DNA of 64,000 bases from Phenylobacterium kunshanense (GTDB lineage Bacteria; Pseudomonadota; Alphaproteobacteria; Caulobacterales; Caulobacteraceae). The position numbers and the translations under genes are program-made. Positions 49,651-58,496 of this stretch are shown in pieces; position 1 is the stretch's first letter; every line of letters begins with the position of its first letter. The stretch is taken from positions 1 through 64,000 of the forward strand of contig NZ_QFYS01000009.1 of assembly GCF_003254525.1 (NCBI RefSeq). Direction: 5' to 3'. The notes under the pieces are model-generated. The model had not been told where the DNA came from and searched no databases. It worked only from the letters and a program-made list of their open reading frames with translations.

Positions 49651-50036
49651 GGAAGACCGCCGTCCAGCAGGTTCCGCAATCCGACGACGAACTCGGGACA
49701 CTCCCGGGCGATCGTGAAGACGTGGGGTTTGGCCAGGACCAGGGCCCTGAATCCCTCAGGTCCGGACACATAGTCGGCCGTGGCGGCAAGACCGAAGAGC
49801 AGTCCGGGGGCGTCGAAAACCGGCGGCGCCGGCCGCCCTGCCACGAAGACGCTCCCGTCAGCCTCGACGAACAGCGCATCCGCGACCGTCCCCGCCGCCA
49901 GGATCACCTCGCCGGCGGAAAACGCGCGCAGGCGGGCGTGCTCGGCGACGAGCTGGAGTTCAGGTTCGTCCAACGCTCGGAAAGGCGCTGCGGCGCGCAA
50001 GGCCCTCAGCTTCTCGGCGACAGCCGCGCCGTTCAT
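49647..50036 (-). CDS. Stand-alone cyclic-nucleotide-binding (CRP-like) domain protein
   Basis: A 129-residue protein with the cNMP-binding beta-roll pattern: PFRALDEPELQLVAEHARLR, FSAGEVILAAGTVADALFVEAD and GSVFVAGRPAPPV. The usual phosphate-binding GE...R cassette is poorly kept, so cAMP binding is uncertain. There is no DNA-binding domain. It overlaps its neighbours by four bases on each side. In some bacteria the domain is fused to ATP/ADP-translocase-like HEAT proteins, as encoded at 51126-53657. Confidence 0.65.
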   Translation of the reverse strand: MNGAAVAEKLRALRAAAPFRALDEPELQLVAEHARLRAFSAGEVILAAGTVADALFVEADGSVFVAGRPAPPVFDAPGLLFGLAATADYVSGPEGFRALVLAKPHVFTIARECPEFVVGLRNLLDGGLP

Positions 50037-51136
50037 GGCTCAGCCTCCATCCGCAGCCGCCCGCGAGACGGCGCCGCCAGGACGCGCCAGCGTCTCGCCA
50101 GGGCGGGATCGGCGGCGAGGCGGGCCGCGAGCGAAGCCATCGCGCGAGCCTCCAGCCGCGAGGCGAGTTCGTCATCGGCTGGCTCCCAGATGACCCGCGT
50201 CCCGCCATCCACGGTCACGACGACTGGCGTGGCCGGTGGAAGCGCTGACTCCAGAGCGGCACGGTTCCTCGCATGGTCCGTCGTCTGCATGTCGCTCCAA
50301 CTGGTGCGCATGGCCGCGATCAGACGTGTTGCCACGTCCGAAAGCTCCCGGCGCACCCGCGCGACCTCGCGGGGGCCGCCCCTCTGATCCGGGGGGGCGC
50401 GATCGCCGGCCGCGATGCGGAGGGCGTCGGCCTTGAGGCCTTCAATGGGCCGCGCCACCCAGCGCACGATCACCAGGGTCACGATCCCACAGGCGGCGAG
50501 GGAGGCGGCGCCGATCAGGGCGCTGGCGAACAGGGCGTTCTGGGTCGCGACCTCGATCACCGAGATGTTGACGTCGGCCCCTGCCGTGGCGACGACCTTT
50601 CCGCTGCGGTTGCGGATGGGCGCCGCGGCGGTCTTCAGGAGGCCCCACTGCTCCTGGAACTCGATCGGCGAGATGTAGATGGCGTCGTCCCGCGCCACCC
50701 GTGCGAGCCCGGCCCGCGTCTCCGCCGTGAGTTCGTCTTCCGCGCCGAGGGCCGAGTGTTCTTCGCCCTCGGTGGCGTCCAGGACATAGATCACGTCCTT
50801 CGTCCCGCCCAACACCTGTGTGTAGAGATAGGTCAGTCCAAGTTCGTTGCGTATGCGACGCAAGGGTTCGACGTTGCGGCGGTAGGCGGGCAGGGCTTCG
50901 ACGAGATCGGCGGGCGCGCGCACTGTCGCCGCCTCGGTGAGCCACTCGTGGTCCGCCGGATCGATCAGCGCGCCGGCGAGCGCGCTCGTGGTGACAAGCT
51001 GGCGGGAGAACCCGTCCAGGATGGTCTCATAGAGCCGCGTATAGACCAGCGCGGCGAGCGCGATGGCGAGAACCACGATGGCGGGCGTGAACGTCCGCCA
51101 GATCAGGGCTTCGATGGGGGTTCCGTCAGGCCGCAT
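50033..51136 (-). CDS. Membrane sensor with Cache-like and HAMP domains
   Basis: A 367-residue protein: helix 1 (FTPAIVVLAIALAALVYTRL), a periplasmic Cache-like domain (LGLTYLYTQVLGGTKDVIYV ... NRSGKVVATAGADVNISVIE), helix 2 (SALIGAASLAACGIVTLVIV), HAMP (RWVARPIEGLKADALRIAAG) and an 80-residue tail without a recognised output. The tail may be a worn PP2C-like domain, as in the neighbour at 48400-49650. It overlaps the translocase gene by 11 bases and the cNMP gene by four. Confidence 0.75.
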   Translation of the reverse strand: MRPDGTPIEALIWRTFTPAIVVLAIALAALVYTRLYETILDGFSRQLVTTSALAGALIDPADHEWLTEAATVRAPADLVEALPAYRRNVEPLRRIRNELGLTYLYTQVLGGTKDVIYVLDATEGEEHSALGAEDELTAETRAGLARVARDDAIYISPIEFQEQWGLLKTAAAPIRNRSGKVVATAGADVNISVIEVATQNALFASALIGAASLAACGIVTLVIVRWVARPIEGLKADALRIAAGDRAPPDQRGGPREVARVRRELSDVATRLIAAMRTSWSDMQTTDHARNRAALESALPPATPVVVTVDGGTRVIWEPADDELASRLEARAMASLAARLAADPALARRWRVLAAPSRGRLRMEAEP

Positions 51137-53657
51137 AGGATCGGGCGTCCCGCGCCTTCAGCATCGCCAGCGCCAGGTCCGGATACCTCGCCGCAAGGTC
51201 CTCAACATCCGCCGCGTCCAGCCACCAGGTTCGTCCTTGAAGCCGCAGCTCGATCGCGCCTGCGCCTGTGGCGTCGGGCGCCGCGCGTTCAGCAAGCGCC
51301 TGCTGGGCGTCGAGCGAGGCGGGGGCGAAGTCGGACCGCTGTCGGATCGCGCAGACGAGGTCGACCAGGGTCGGGCGCTCGTCGAGGCCCATCAGGACGG
51401 CGAAGCTCTCGCGGATCGCGGAGGGCGTCTCAAGCGAGACGGCTCCGCGGAGTCGCTGGGGCATTTCGCGAGGCGCGACCCGGTCGCGCAAGGCCTGGGC
51501 GGCGCAGAGGGCTTCGAAGCCACGGCGCGACCTGGCGGCGTCTTCCAGCCGGGTCACCAGATCGCCGGGCTCGTGGATCTGGTGGGAGGCTGTCCGGCGA
51601 TTGAGCAACGGGTCCAGGCGGCTCCAGGTGGCATGGTCCACGCCGCTGGCTATCGCCTCGATGGCATTGCCGCGCACCTTCGGATTCGCGGAATGGAGCG
51701 AGACCACCAGGAGGTCGAAATCCGGGAGGCGACCGCCGAGGGCAAGGAGCTCCAGGACGAAGTCCACTGCCTGGCCGACGCGCTCCCGGTAGGCGTGCGC
51801 AAGCAGGGCCAGGGCTGGCGATGGCTCGGCATCCGACTCGAAGTGCTCGGCGAGGTAGAGGGATCGTCCAGCCTCATCCAGCTCGTCATTCGCGATGGGG
51901 TGGAGCTGCGCTTCGAACTGTGCGGGCGAAAGGTCGCTTAGCGCGCGTGCGGCGACCGAGCGGGCGCGATACGACGCCTGCGGTGAGGCGAGAACCTGGA
52001 TGAGCCTGGGGACCGCGGCCTCCCCGAATTCGACCATCAGGGCCTCAAGCCGGCGAAGGTCCCGCGGGCCAAGCTGCGGCGCCGCGCCCAGCACCTGGGG
52101 GATGGTCTCCACGTCGCCGATGCGCGCGAGCGCCTCCAGGGCTGCGGCACGCCCCTCGCGATCCAGGTTCGGCAGGATCGACACGAGCGGAGTGACCACC
52201 CCGATATCGCCAGGCCCCGCCGCGGTGCGCAGCGCCCCCACGGCCGCCTTCAGGGCGCTGGGGTCAAGCCCGGCCAGACCCTCGGCGATCCGGTCGGCCG
52301 ATGCATGCGACGCGTCAGAGGCCGGCCCCCTCTGCGGCCCTGGCGCCCTGGCTGCCAGTTCGCCGAAATTGAGCCAACCCCGCCGCATATTGGCCGCCAT
52401 GGCCTGTGGATAGAGGTGGCGCAGGCCCAGCACGATGGCGATCAGCACGGCGCCCAGCAGGACGCCAATCCCCGAGAGCTCGCGCATGTCCACCTGGGTC
52501 GCCATGGTCAGAAGGAACCCGCCGGCGAGCAAGCTGGCGAGCGGCTCGGCCATGCCCTCGACGACGGTCCGAAGGGGGCGTCTCACATCGGACGGCGTCG
52601 CGTTGAACAGCAGGTTCTGATTGTTGTACTCGATGGACGTCAGCACGCCGTGATAGGCGAAGAACGCCGCCAGGGCCGCGAGTGTCCCGCCCGCCAGGAA
52701 GAAGACGGCGAACACGATGAAGTAGGTCGCCGGCAGGATAAGGGCCACGTTCCGCACGCCGATCCGCGTCACGAGGCGATTGAAGACGAACAGGCAGACC
52801 ACCAGGTTGAAGACGTTGGCGGCCGCGTAGAGGCGCCCGAACAGGGCCGCGAGTTCAGCTTCGCTCCGTCCCTTCTCAAGGATCACGGCGTACTGATATT
52901 CTGCCAGGTTGGTGAGCAGCAGCGTGACGAACATGGTCAGCGCGAGGGCCGCGGCATAGGGCGAGGTTCGAAACGTACGGGCGACCTGGGCGAGCTGTGC
53001 GCCGACGCTCGCCGGCTCTTCATCGAGGTCCACCTCGCCGTCCGACAGGCGCCGCCAGCGTAGGCGAAGCCGCCGGGCCACCGGCGCTGTGAGAAGCGCC
53101 AGGCCCGACCAGACCAGCAGGAAACCGTGCATCGGAAGGCGCCCGGCGAACAGGCTCACGATCAGCGCTCCCAAGGCCGTTCCCAAGGCGCAGAACGCCG
53201 CGAACAGGGGGAACAGGCGCTTGGCGTCCTGGATGTCGAAGTAGGCGTCGGTGAACGTCCAGAACAGCGTGTAGATGCCGATGTACCACATCGCCAGGTA
53301 CAGCTTGAACGCGTAGTACGGCGCGCCGCCCCAGGCCGGGGGACTCAGTTCGATGAAGGCCCAGAGCAGGGCGCCGCCGGCGATGAGCGCCGCGAGCGTC
53401 ACGTCGACGATCTGGTCCGGCGACAGGCGGACGGTGAGAACCGAAAACACCGCCGTGTAGACCAGCATCACGCCTGGCGTGAGCAGGAAGATGAGCGGAA
53501 GCCTGTCCGGACCCACGTGGCTCAGGAAGGCGGCGTCGCCCGCGGCGAATCCGACGCCCATGCCGGTCTGCAGCAGCAGGCCGAACAGGCCGAACTGCAG
53601 CAGCTTTGGCCATTCGCCGGTTTCGATCCGGAACAGGCGGTTCAACAGCCGCAGCAC
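51126..53657 (-). CDS. ATP/ADP-translocase-like (NTT/MFS) membrane protein with HEAT repeats
   Basis: An 843-residue protein. Residues 1 to about 420 form about 12 helices (ends with GVLLGAVLIAIVLGLRHLYP) similar to the Npt1/NTT nucleotide translocases of Chlamydia and Rickettsia, for example YYAFKLYLAMWYIGIYTLFW. Residues about 460-700 are HEAT-type repeats (GRAAALEALARIGDVETIPQ, AAVPRLIQVLASPQASYRAR, NPKVRGNAIEAIASGVDHAT). Free-living bacteria rarely need ATP import, so a sensor or signalling role is more likely here. It heads an operon with Cache/HAMP, cNMP and pseudophosphatase genes. Confidence 0.75.
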   Translation of the reverse strand: MLRLLNRLFRIETGEWPKLLQFGLFGLLLQTGMGVGFAAGDAAFLSHVGPDRLPLIFLLTPGVMLVYTAVFSVLTVRLSPDQIVDVTLAALIAGGALLWAFIELSPPAWGGAPYYAFKLYLAMWYIGIYTLFWTFTDAYFDIQDAKRLFPLFAAFCALGTALGALIVSLFAGRLPMHGFLLVWSGLALLTAPVARRLRLRWRRLSDGEVDLDEEPASVGAQLAQVARTFRTSPYAAALALTMFVTLLLTNLAEYQYAVILEKGRSEAELAALFGRLYAAANVFNLVVCLFVFNRLVTRIGVRNVALILPATYFIVFAVFFLAGGTLAALAAFFAYHGVLTSIEYNNQNLLFNATPSDVRRPLRTVVEGMAEPLASLLAGGFLLTMATQVDMRELSGIGVLLGAVLIAIVLGLRHLYPQAMAANMRRGWLNFGELAARAPGPQRGPASDASHASADRIAEGLAGLDPSALKAAVGALRTAAGPGDIGVVTPLVSILPNLDREGRAAALEALARIGDVETIPQVLGAAPQLGPRDLRRLEALMVEFGEAAVPRLIQVLASPQASYRARSVAARALSDLSPAQFEAQLHPIANDELDEAGRSLYLAEHFESDAEPSPALALLAHAYRERVGQAVDFVLELLALGGRLPDFDLLVVSLHSANPKVRGNAIEAIASGVDHATWSRLDPLLNRRTASHQIHEPGDLVTRLEDAARSRRGFEALCAAQALRDRVAPREMPQRLRGAVSLETPSAIRESFAVLMGLDERPTLVDLVCAIRQRSDFAPASLDAQQALAERAAPDATGAGAIELRLQGRTWWLDAADVEDLAARYPDLALAMLKARDARSYAA

Positions 53658-53743
53658 CCTTGCCCCTCGCGTTAACGTGCGCCGAAGTTCCGATGGATTA
53701 GCTTCGGATTCGCGAACGCATTCCTCATGGGCCCTGACAAGCG

Positions 53744-55393
53744 ATGAACCATGCCGCCGGAGAGACCCAGCGTCGCCGCTGGCGGTTCGGGCTGAAGGCC
53801 CAGCTGCTCCTGCTGCTGCTCGTGCTGAACCTCGTTGCGGCCGTAGCCTACTCGATGGTGCTCTACACGGTCGACCGTTCCGAGATCATGAGCGGGATCG
53901 ATGGTCGCCTGCGTACCGCGGTGCTGGCGGCGAACGAGATTGTTCCTGACGCCTATCACGCGCGGATCCAGGGCGCGGACTCCATTCCTCAGGAGGAATT
54001 CGACGCCTTGCAGGCCCGCCTCTCGCGGTTCGCCGCGCGCGCTGATCTGGCCTACGTCTACACCTACATGCAGTTCGGCGAGGAGATCCGAACGGTCTCG
54101 ACGAGCGCGACGCCGCGTGAGCTGAGCACGGGCGCCCAGACCCGCTTCTACGCCCTCTACGACACCGCGCCGCCCAAGCTGCGTCGCAGCTTCCGGGACG
54201 GGCGCATACGATTCGACGAGTACAGCGACGCGTTCGGGGATTTCCGCTCCATCTATCTGCCGGTGCGCGGCGCCGACGGCCGGACCTATGTGGTCGGCGC
54301 CGACGTCGAGCTGGGGATGGTGCAGGCCCGCCTGGTCCAGGCGCTTCGGATGTCGGTCGGCGTCGGTATCGCGATGTTCGCGCTCTCGATGGCCCTCGGC
54401 TGGCTGCTCGTGGACCGGATCGTCAGCCCGCTGATGCGGCTGACCGACTTCACCCGCAACATGGGGCAGCGGAACTTCCAGCCCGACGAGCGGGAGATGG
54501 CGGCCATGGAGGCCATCGGCGCCCGTCGCCGGGACGAGGTGGGCAGCCTCGCCGAGGCGATGACCGCCATGATCGCACGGCTCCAGCGTTACCTCGTGGA
54601 GATGGAGGCCGCGACGGCGGCGCGCGAACGCGTCGAAGGCGAGCTGTCGGCGGCGCGCGACATCCAGGTCGGGATGCTGCCGCGCACCTTTCCGCCGTTC
54701 CCGCAGCGGCGCGACATCGACGTCTACGCCCTCCTGGAGTCCGCCAAGCAGGTCGGGGGCGATCTTTATGACTATGTCCTCGTGGATCGCGACCGTCTGT
54801 TTTTCGTCGTGGGCGACGTCTCCGGCAAGGGAGTGCCGGCGGCCCTGTTCATGGCCATGACGACGACGCTGTTCAAAGCGACGGCGCTCTCAGGGCAGGC
54901 GCCCGACGAGGTCATGGCGCGGGTCAACGCCGAACTGGCTCGAGACAACGCGGCTGAGATGTTCGTGACCGCCTTCTGCGGCGTCCTCGACCTGCGGACG
55001 GGTGCGGTGGCGTATAGCGACGGAGGCCACGAGGCCCCCTTCGTGCGCCGCGCCGACGGCAGGGTCGAGCGCCTGCCGAAGCTGAAGGGCATGGCCCTCG
55101 GGGTCATTGACGAGGCGACGTTCGAGACCGGGAACTTCCGATTGGAGGCGGGTGACGCGCTTGTCCTCTTCACCGACGGCGTCTCCGAGGCGACCAATGC
55201 CGAGGATGCGCTGTTCACGACCGCCCGGATCGAGGCGGCTCTGGCCAGCGCCCGCCGGGAGCCGGGCGCCCGCGACCTGGCGGAAGGACTGGCCGAGGAC
55301 GTGCGCGTCTTCGTCGGCGCAACGCCCCAGTCCGACGACATCGCCATTCTCGTCGTACGCTACGAGGGCGGCGAGCCTGCCGGATCAGCCTGA
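53744..55393 (+). CDS. SpoIIE/RsbU-type PP2C phosphatase with membrane sensor and HAMP
   Basis: A 549-residue protein: helix 1 (LLLLLLVLNLVAAVAYSMVL), periplasmic sensor to about residue 200, helix 2 (VGIAMFALSMALGWLLVDRI), HAMP, a short coiled linker (ATAARERVEGELSAARDIQV) and PP2C: KQVGGDLYDYV, VVGDVSGKGVPAALFMA, FTDGVSEATNAEDA and SDDIAILVV, all metal aspartates present. It should dephosphorylate the STAS protein at 48091. It is divergent from the translocase-like gene with 86 bases between, and overlaps the convergent cyclase gene by nine. Confidence 0.92.
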   Translation: MNHAAGETQRRRWRFGLKAQLLLLLLVLNLVAAVAYSMVLYTVDRSEIMSGIDGRLRTAVLAANEIVPDAYHARIQGADSIPQEEFDALQARLSRFAARADLAYVYTYMQFGEEIRTVSTSATPRELSTGAQTRFYALYDTAPPKLRRSFRDGRIRFDEYSDAFGDFRSIYLPVRGADGRTYVVGADVELGMVQARLVQALRMSVGVGIAMFALSMALGWLLVDRIVSPLMRLTDFTRNMGQRNFQPDEREMAAMEAIGARRRDEVGSLAEAMTAMIARLQRYLVEMEAATAARERVEGELSAARDIQVGMLPRTFPPFPQRRDIDVYALLESAKQVGGDLYDYVLVDRDRLFFVVGDVSGKGVPAALFMAMTTTLFKATALSGQAPDEVMARVNAELARDNAAEMFVTAFCGVLDLRTGAVAYSDGGHEAPFVRRADGRVERLPKLKGMALGVIDEATFETGNFRLEAGDALVLFTDGVSEATNAEDALFTTARIEAALASARREPGARDLAEGLAEDVRVFVGATPQSDDIAILVVRYEGGEPAGSA

Positions 55394-56137
55394 CGGCTCA
55401 CGGCGAACGGCCTCGATGGTCTGGCGGAGGTCGTGCGTCGACGCCGGCGAGGAAGAGGCCGCCGCCGCCATCTGCGGATTCTGCTCCACGTCGGTCTGGC
55501 TGAAGACGAAGGCTTCGCCCGCGCCGAGCATCCAGATGATGGGGTAGGGACGGCCGAACATCACGCCCTTGAGCGTCTCGGACCCGACGATCCGAAAATC
55601 GGCCCGGGCCCGGTTTTCCGCTCCAAGGATCATCTCCAGCACGTCCGCCGACACCACGAGCGCGCCAGGAGGGGCATGCTTGCTGATCCGGAAGCCCAGG
55701 TCGATGTCGGGGCCGATGAAGTCGAGGTGAGTTCCCCGTGCGGCGCTCGAGAGTTCGGGGATTTCGATTTCGATGTTCCGGCCGTCGAAGTCCGCCAGCC
55801 AGGCCGTGGCCTTGAGCCGGAGCGGCAAGTCGCGGAAGTGGCGCTCCTCGTAGAGGTTCAGCGTGCGAAGCAGCGCGAGCAGTGTGGAGGTGACCTCTTC
55901 GGGGCTCTGGGGCGTGGAAACGAACACCACCTCGTCGCCCATGACCTTCCAGACATCGATGGCGGGCGTCGCGTCCTCATCGAGGAACTCGAAGCCGATC
56001 TGGCCGGCCACCATCAGGGGAAATCGCGTGAAGAAGGCCTGGAAGATCTCCAGCCATCCATCGGCCCCCTGCGCGCCGAGCCGCGACTTGAATTCCGTCG
56101 ATCCCGCCATGTCCACGGAGAGGAAGAGGCGAAGCAT
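55385..56137 (-). CDS. Class III nucleotidyl-cyclase-like protein
   Basis: A 250-residue protein. FLSVDMAGSTEFKSR holds the first metal Asp and VWKVMGDEVVFV the second, as in class III adenylate/guanylate cyclases, and GPDIDLGFRISKHAPPG sits where the NxxxR catalytic pair occurs (Arg kept, Asn position Asp). It lacks any partner domain or membrane segment. It may make a cyclic nucleotide for the cNMP-binding domain at 49647-50036, or be catalytically weak. It converges on the PP2C gene. Confidence 0.7.
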   Translation of the reverse strand: MLRLFLSVDMAGSTEFKSRLGAQGADGWLEIFQAFFTRFPLMVAGQIGFEFLDEDATPAIDVWKVMGDEVVFVSTPQSPEEVTSTLLALLRTLNLYEERHFRDLPLRLKATAWLADFDGRNIEIEIPELSSAARGTHLDFIGPDIDLGFRISKHAPPGALVVSADVLEMILGAENRARADFRIVGSETLKGVMFGRPYPIIWMLGAGEAFVFSQTDVEQNPQMAAAASSSPASTHDLRQTIEAVRREPSG

Positions 56138-56348
56138 GCGAATCTCCGGCGGCGGCGCTCCCGTCGGTCCCTATCGCGCCAGCGTCTGCCGAAGCAAAGG
56201 CGAACCGGCGGATGACTGGTCAGCCGTGCGAGGACGGCCGGCCCTTCTCCTGTGCAACGTCAGAGCGAACTTGCCAAGCTGAGCCGCAGGAGGTGTATTT
56301 CCTGCCGCGGGGCGGGGTGTGTCCATCCCCCAGAGTATCGGGGGATAC

Positions 56349-58490
56349 ATGCCGACGGTTACGACTTATGACGCCATCCTGAGCGGCGTTTCCTGGAACG
56401 GTATTGGGCTCACGGGCCGACCGACGTTCGTGACCTACTCCTTCGATGCTGTCGCCTCGGCAAGCTACGCCGGCGCCTTTAGCGCGGCCTTCCTGGAGAG
56501 CTTTCAGCCTTTCACGGACGCGGAACAGGCGATCGCCCGCCAGGCCCTGCAGGCCTGGGCCGACGCCAGTGGCCTGACGTTCTTCGAAGTTCCGGCGGGA
56601 CAGGGCGATATCCGCTTCGGGACCTATGACTTCCGGCTGGGCCCGGAGGACATCGAGGATGCGGTCGCCTTCGCGTTCGAGCCGCTGGTGCTCAACTATT
56701 CTGACGGGGCGGTGGAGTACGAGATCGGCGGCGACGTGTTCGTGGACGTCGGCCAGGCGAATTTCGACACGCTGGTGCACGAAATCGGTCACGCCATCGG
56801 TCTGAAGCACCCGTTCGAGGGGACCGTCACCCTCGATCCGTCGGTGGATAACCTGGCCAACACGGTGATGACCTACAACCCCACCGGGGGGCCGGCGACA
56901 GCCCTGGGCGTGCTGGATCTGGCCGCGGCGCAGTTCCTCTACGGCTTGCCGTCCACGGATGGCGCCCAGGCTCTGAGCTGGTCCTGGGATGCGGCCCGCT
57001 TCGTGCTCACCCAATCCGGCGGCGTGGGCGCGGACACTCTGGCGGGTGTCGCGACCCGGGACGTCATCACGGCCGGCGCCGGCGACGACTACGTCATGGG
57101 GCGGGCGGGCGAGGATCGGCTGGATGGCGACGACGGCGCCGACACCCTGTCGGGTGGCGACGGTTCGGACACCCTGAACGGAGGGGCCGGCGCGGATGAG
57201 CTGAATGGCGACTTTGGCGACGATGCGCTGAACGGTGGCGAGGACGGCGACGATCTCTGGGGGCTTCAGGGCGCCGACACCATCAACGGTGACGGCGGCG
57301 ATGACACGCTGCACGGCGGGTCCGGCGTCAATCGCCTGTCGGGCGGCGTCGGCAACGATGTCCTGGTCGTGGTGGACGGGCGGAGCGTCGTCGATGGCGG
57401 CGAAGGCTACGACGAGATCAGGCTGTCGCCCCTGTCCAGCGCCAGCGTCTCGCTGAGCTATGCCGACTTGACGTCGGGTGGTGGCAGCTACACCGGCATC
57501 GAAGCCGTTACGATGTTCGGCGATGTCAACATGGACACCCTCCAAGGCGGGGCGTTGCCCGACGTCCTCGTCGGCGGCGCGGGCGCCGACTCGCTCTCGG
57601 GCGGCGCCGCGGACGACGAGCTGTTTGGCGATACGGGGGCCGACACCCTCTCCGGCGGAGACGGGTCCGACTATCTGGAGGGGTGGAGCGGCGACGACCT
57701 GATCATTCCGGGCTCCGGCGCAGACACCATCTGGGGCGCCACCGGCGTGGATACGGTCGACTTCTCGGGCGAGTCCGAGGGGGTGGACGTCACCATCAAT
57801 GCGCCGCGTTCGGTGGGCGGCGCGACGGAGATCATGGAGGATATCGAGAACCTCATTGGCTCCCGGTTCGACGACAACATCGTCGGCGACATCGGCGCCA
57901 ACAGGCTCTTCGGCGGCGGTGGAGCCGACACGATCCGGGGCGAGGCGGGCGCCAACTACCTGCGGGGGGATGACGGCGCCGACAGCTTGATGGGCGGGGC
58001 GGACTTCGACGATATCAACGGCAACGTGGGGAACGATACGGCTGCCGGCGGCCTCGGCAACGACTGGGTGGTCGGCGGCAAGGACCACGATCTCCTGACC
58101 GGTGACGACGGGAACGACCTCGTCTACGGCAACCTGGGCGACGATACGTGTGAAGGCGGCGCCGGCGCGGACACCATCCGTGGTGGTCAGCAGAATGACG
58201 TCCTGCGCGGCGGGGATGGCGCCGACTATCTGTCGGGGGACAGGGACAACGACACGGTCGCGGGCGGGGCCGGCGCGGACATCTTCCACACGTTCGGCGA
58301 CGCGGGCGTCGACCGCGTCACCGACTTCAGCCTGACCGAGGGGGACCGCGTCATGCTCGATCCCGGAACGACCTACACGGTCGCCCAGGTCGGTTCGGAC
58401 ACGGTGATCAGCATGGGCGGCGGCGGGCAGATGATCCTGGTCGGTGTCGCCATGGACACGCTCACCACCGGCTGGATATTCGGCGCATAA
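56349..58490 (+). CDS. Serralysin-like RTX metalloprotease (M10B)
   Basis: A 713-residue secreted protein. The N-terminal protease has the metzincin motif LVHEIGHAIGLKHP (HExxHxxGxxH, near residue 142) and the Met-turn NTVMTYNPTGG. From about residue 230 are many RTX nonapeptide repeats (GGDGSDTLNGGAGADELNGD type) that bind calcium, and a C-terminal beta tail (FSLTEGDRVMLDPG). No N-terminal signal peptide: export would use a type I system, not encoded here. ATG 56349 follows GGGG; GTG 56319 is an alternative. Confidence 0.88.
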   Translation: MPTVTTYDAILSGVSWNGIGLTGRPTFVTYSFDAVASASYAGAFSAAFLESFQPFTDAEQAIARQALQAWADASGLTFFEVPAGQGDIRFGTYDFRLGPEDIEDAVAFAFEPLVLNYSDGAVEYEIGGDVFVDVGQANFDTLVHEIGHAIGLKHPFEGTVTLDPSVDNLANTVMTYNPTGGPATALGVLDLAAAQFLYGLPSTDGAQALSWSWDAARFVLTQSGGVGADTLAGVATRDVITAGAGDDYVMGRAGEDRLDGDDGADTLSGGDGSDTLNGGAGADELNGDFGDDALNGGEDGDDLWGLQGADTINGDGGDDTLHGGSGVNRLSGGVGNDVLVVVDGRSVVDGGEGYDEIRLSPLSSASVSLSYADLTSGGGSYTGIEAVTMFGDVNMDTLQGGALPDVLVGGAGADSLSGGAADDELFGDTGADTLSGGDGSDYLEGWSGDDLIIPGSGADTIWGATGVDTVDFSGESEGVDVTINAPRSVGGATEIMEDIENLIGSRFDDNIVGDIGANRLFGGGGADTIRGEAGANYLRGDDGADSLMGGADFDDINGNVGNDTAAGGLGNDWVVGGKDHDLLTGDDGNDLVYGNLGDDTCEGGAGADTIRGGQQNDVLRGGDGADYLSGDRDNDTVAGGAGADIFHTFGDAGVDRVTDFSLTEGDRVMLDPGTTYTVAQVGSDTVISMGGGGQMILVGVAMDTLTTGWIFGA

Positions 58491-58496
58491 GGGCCG

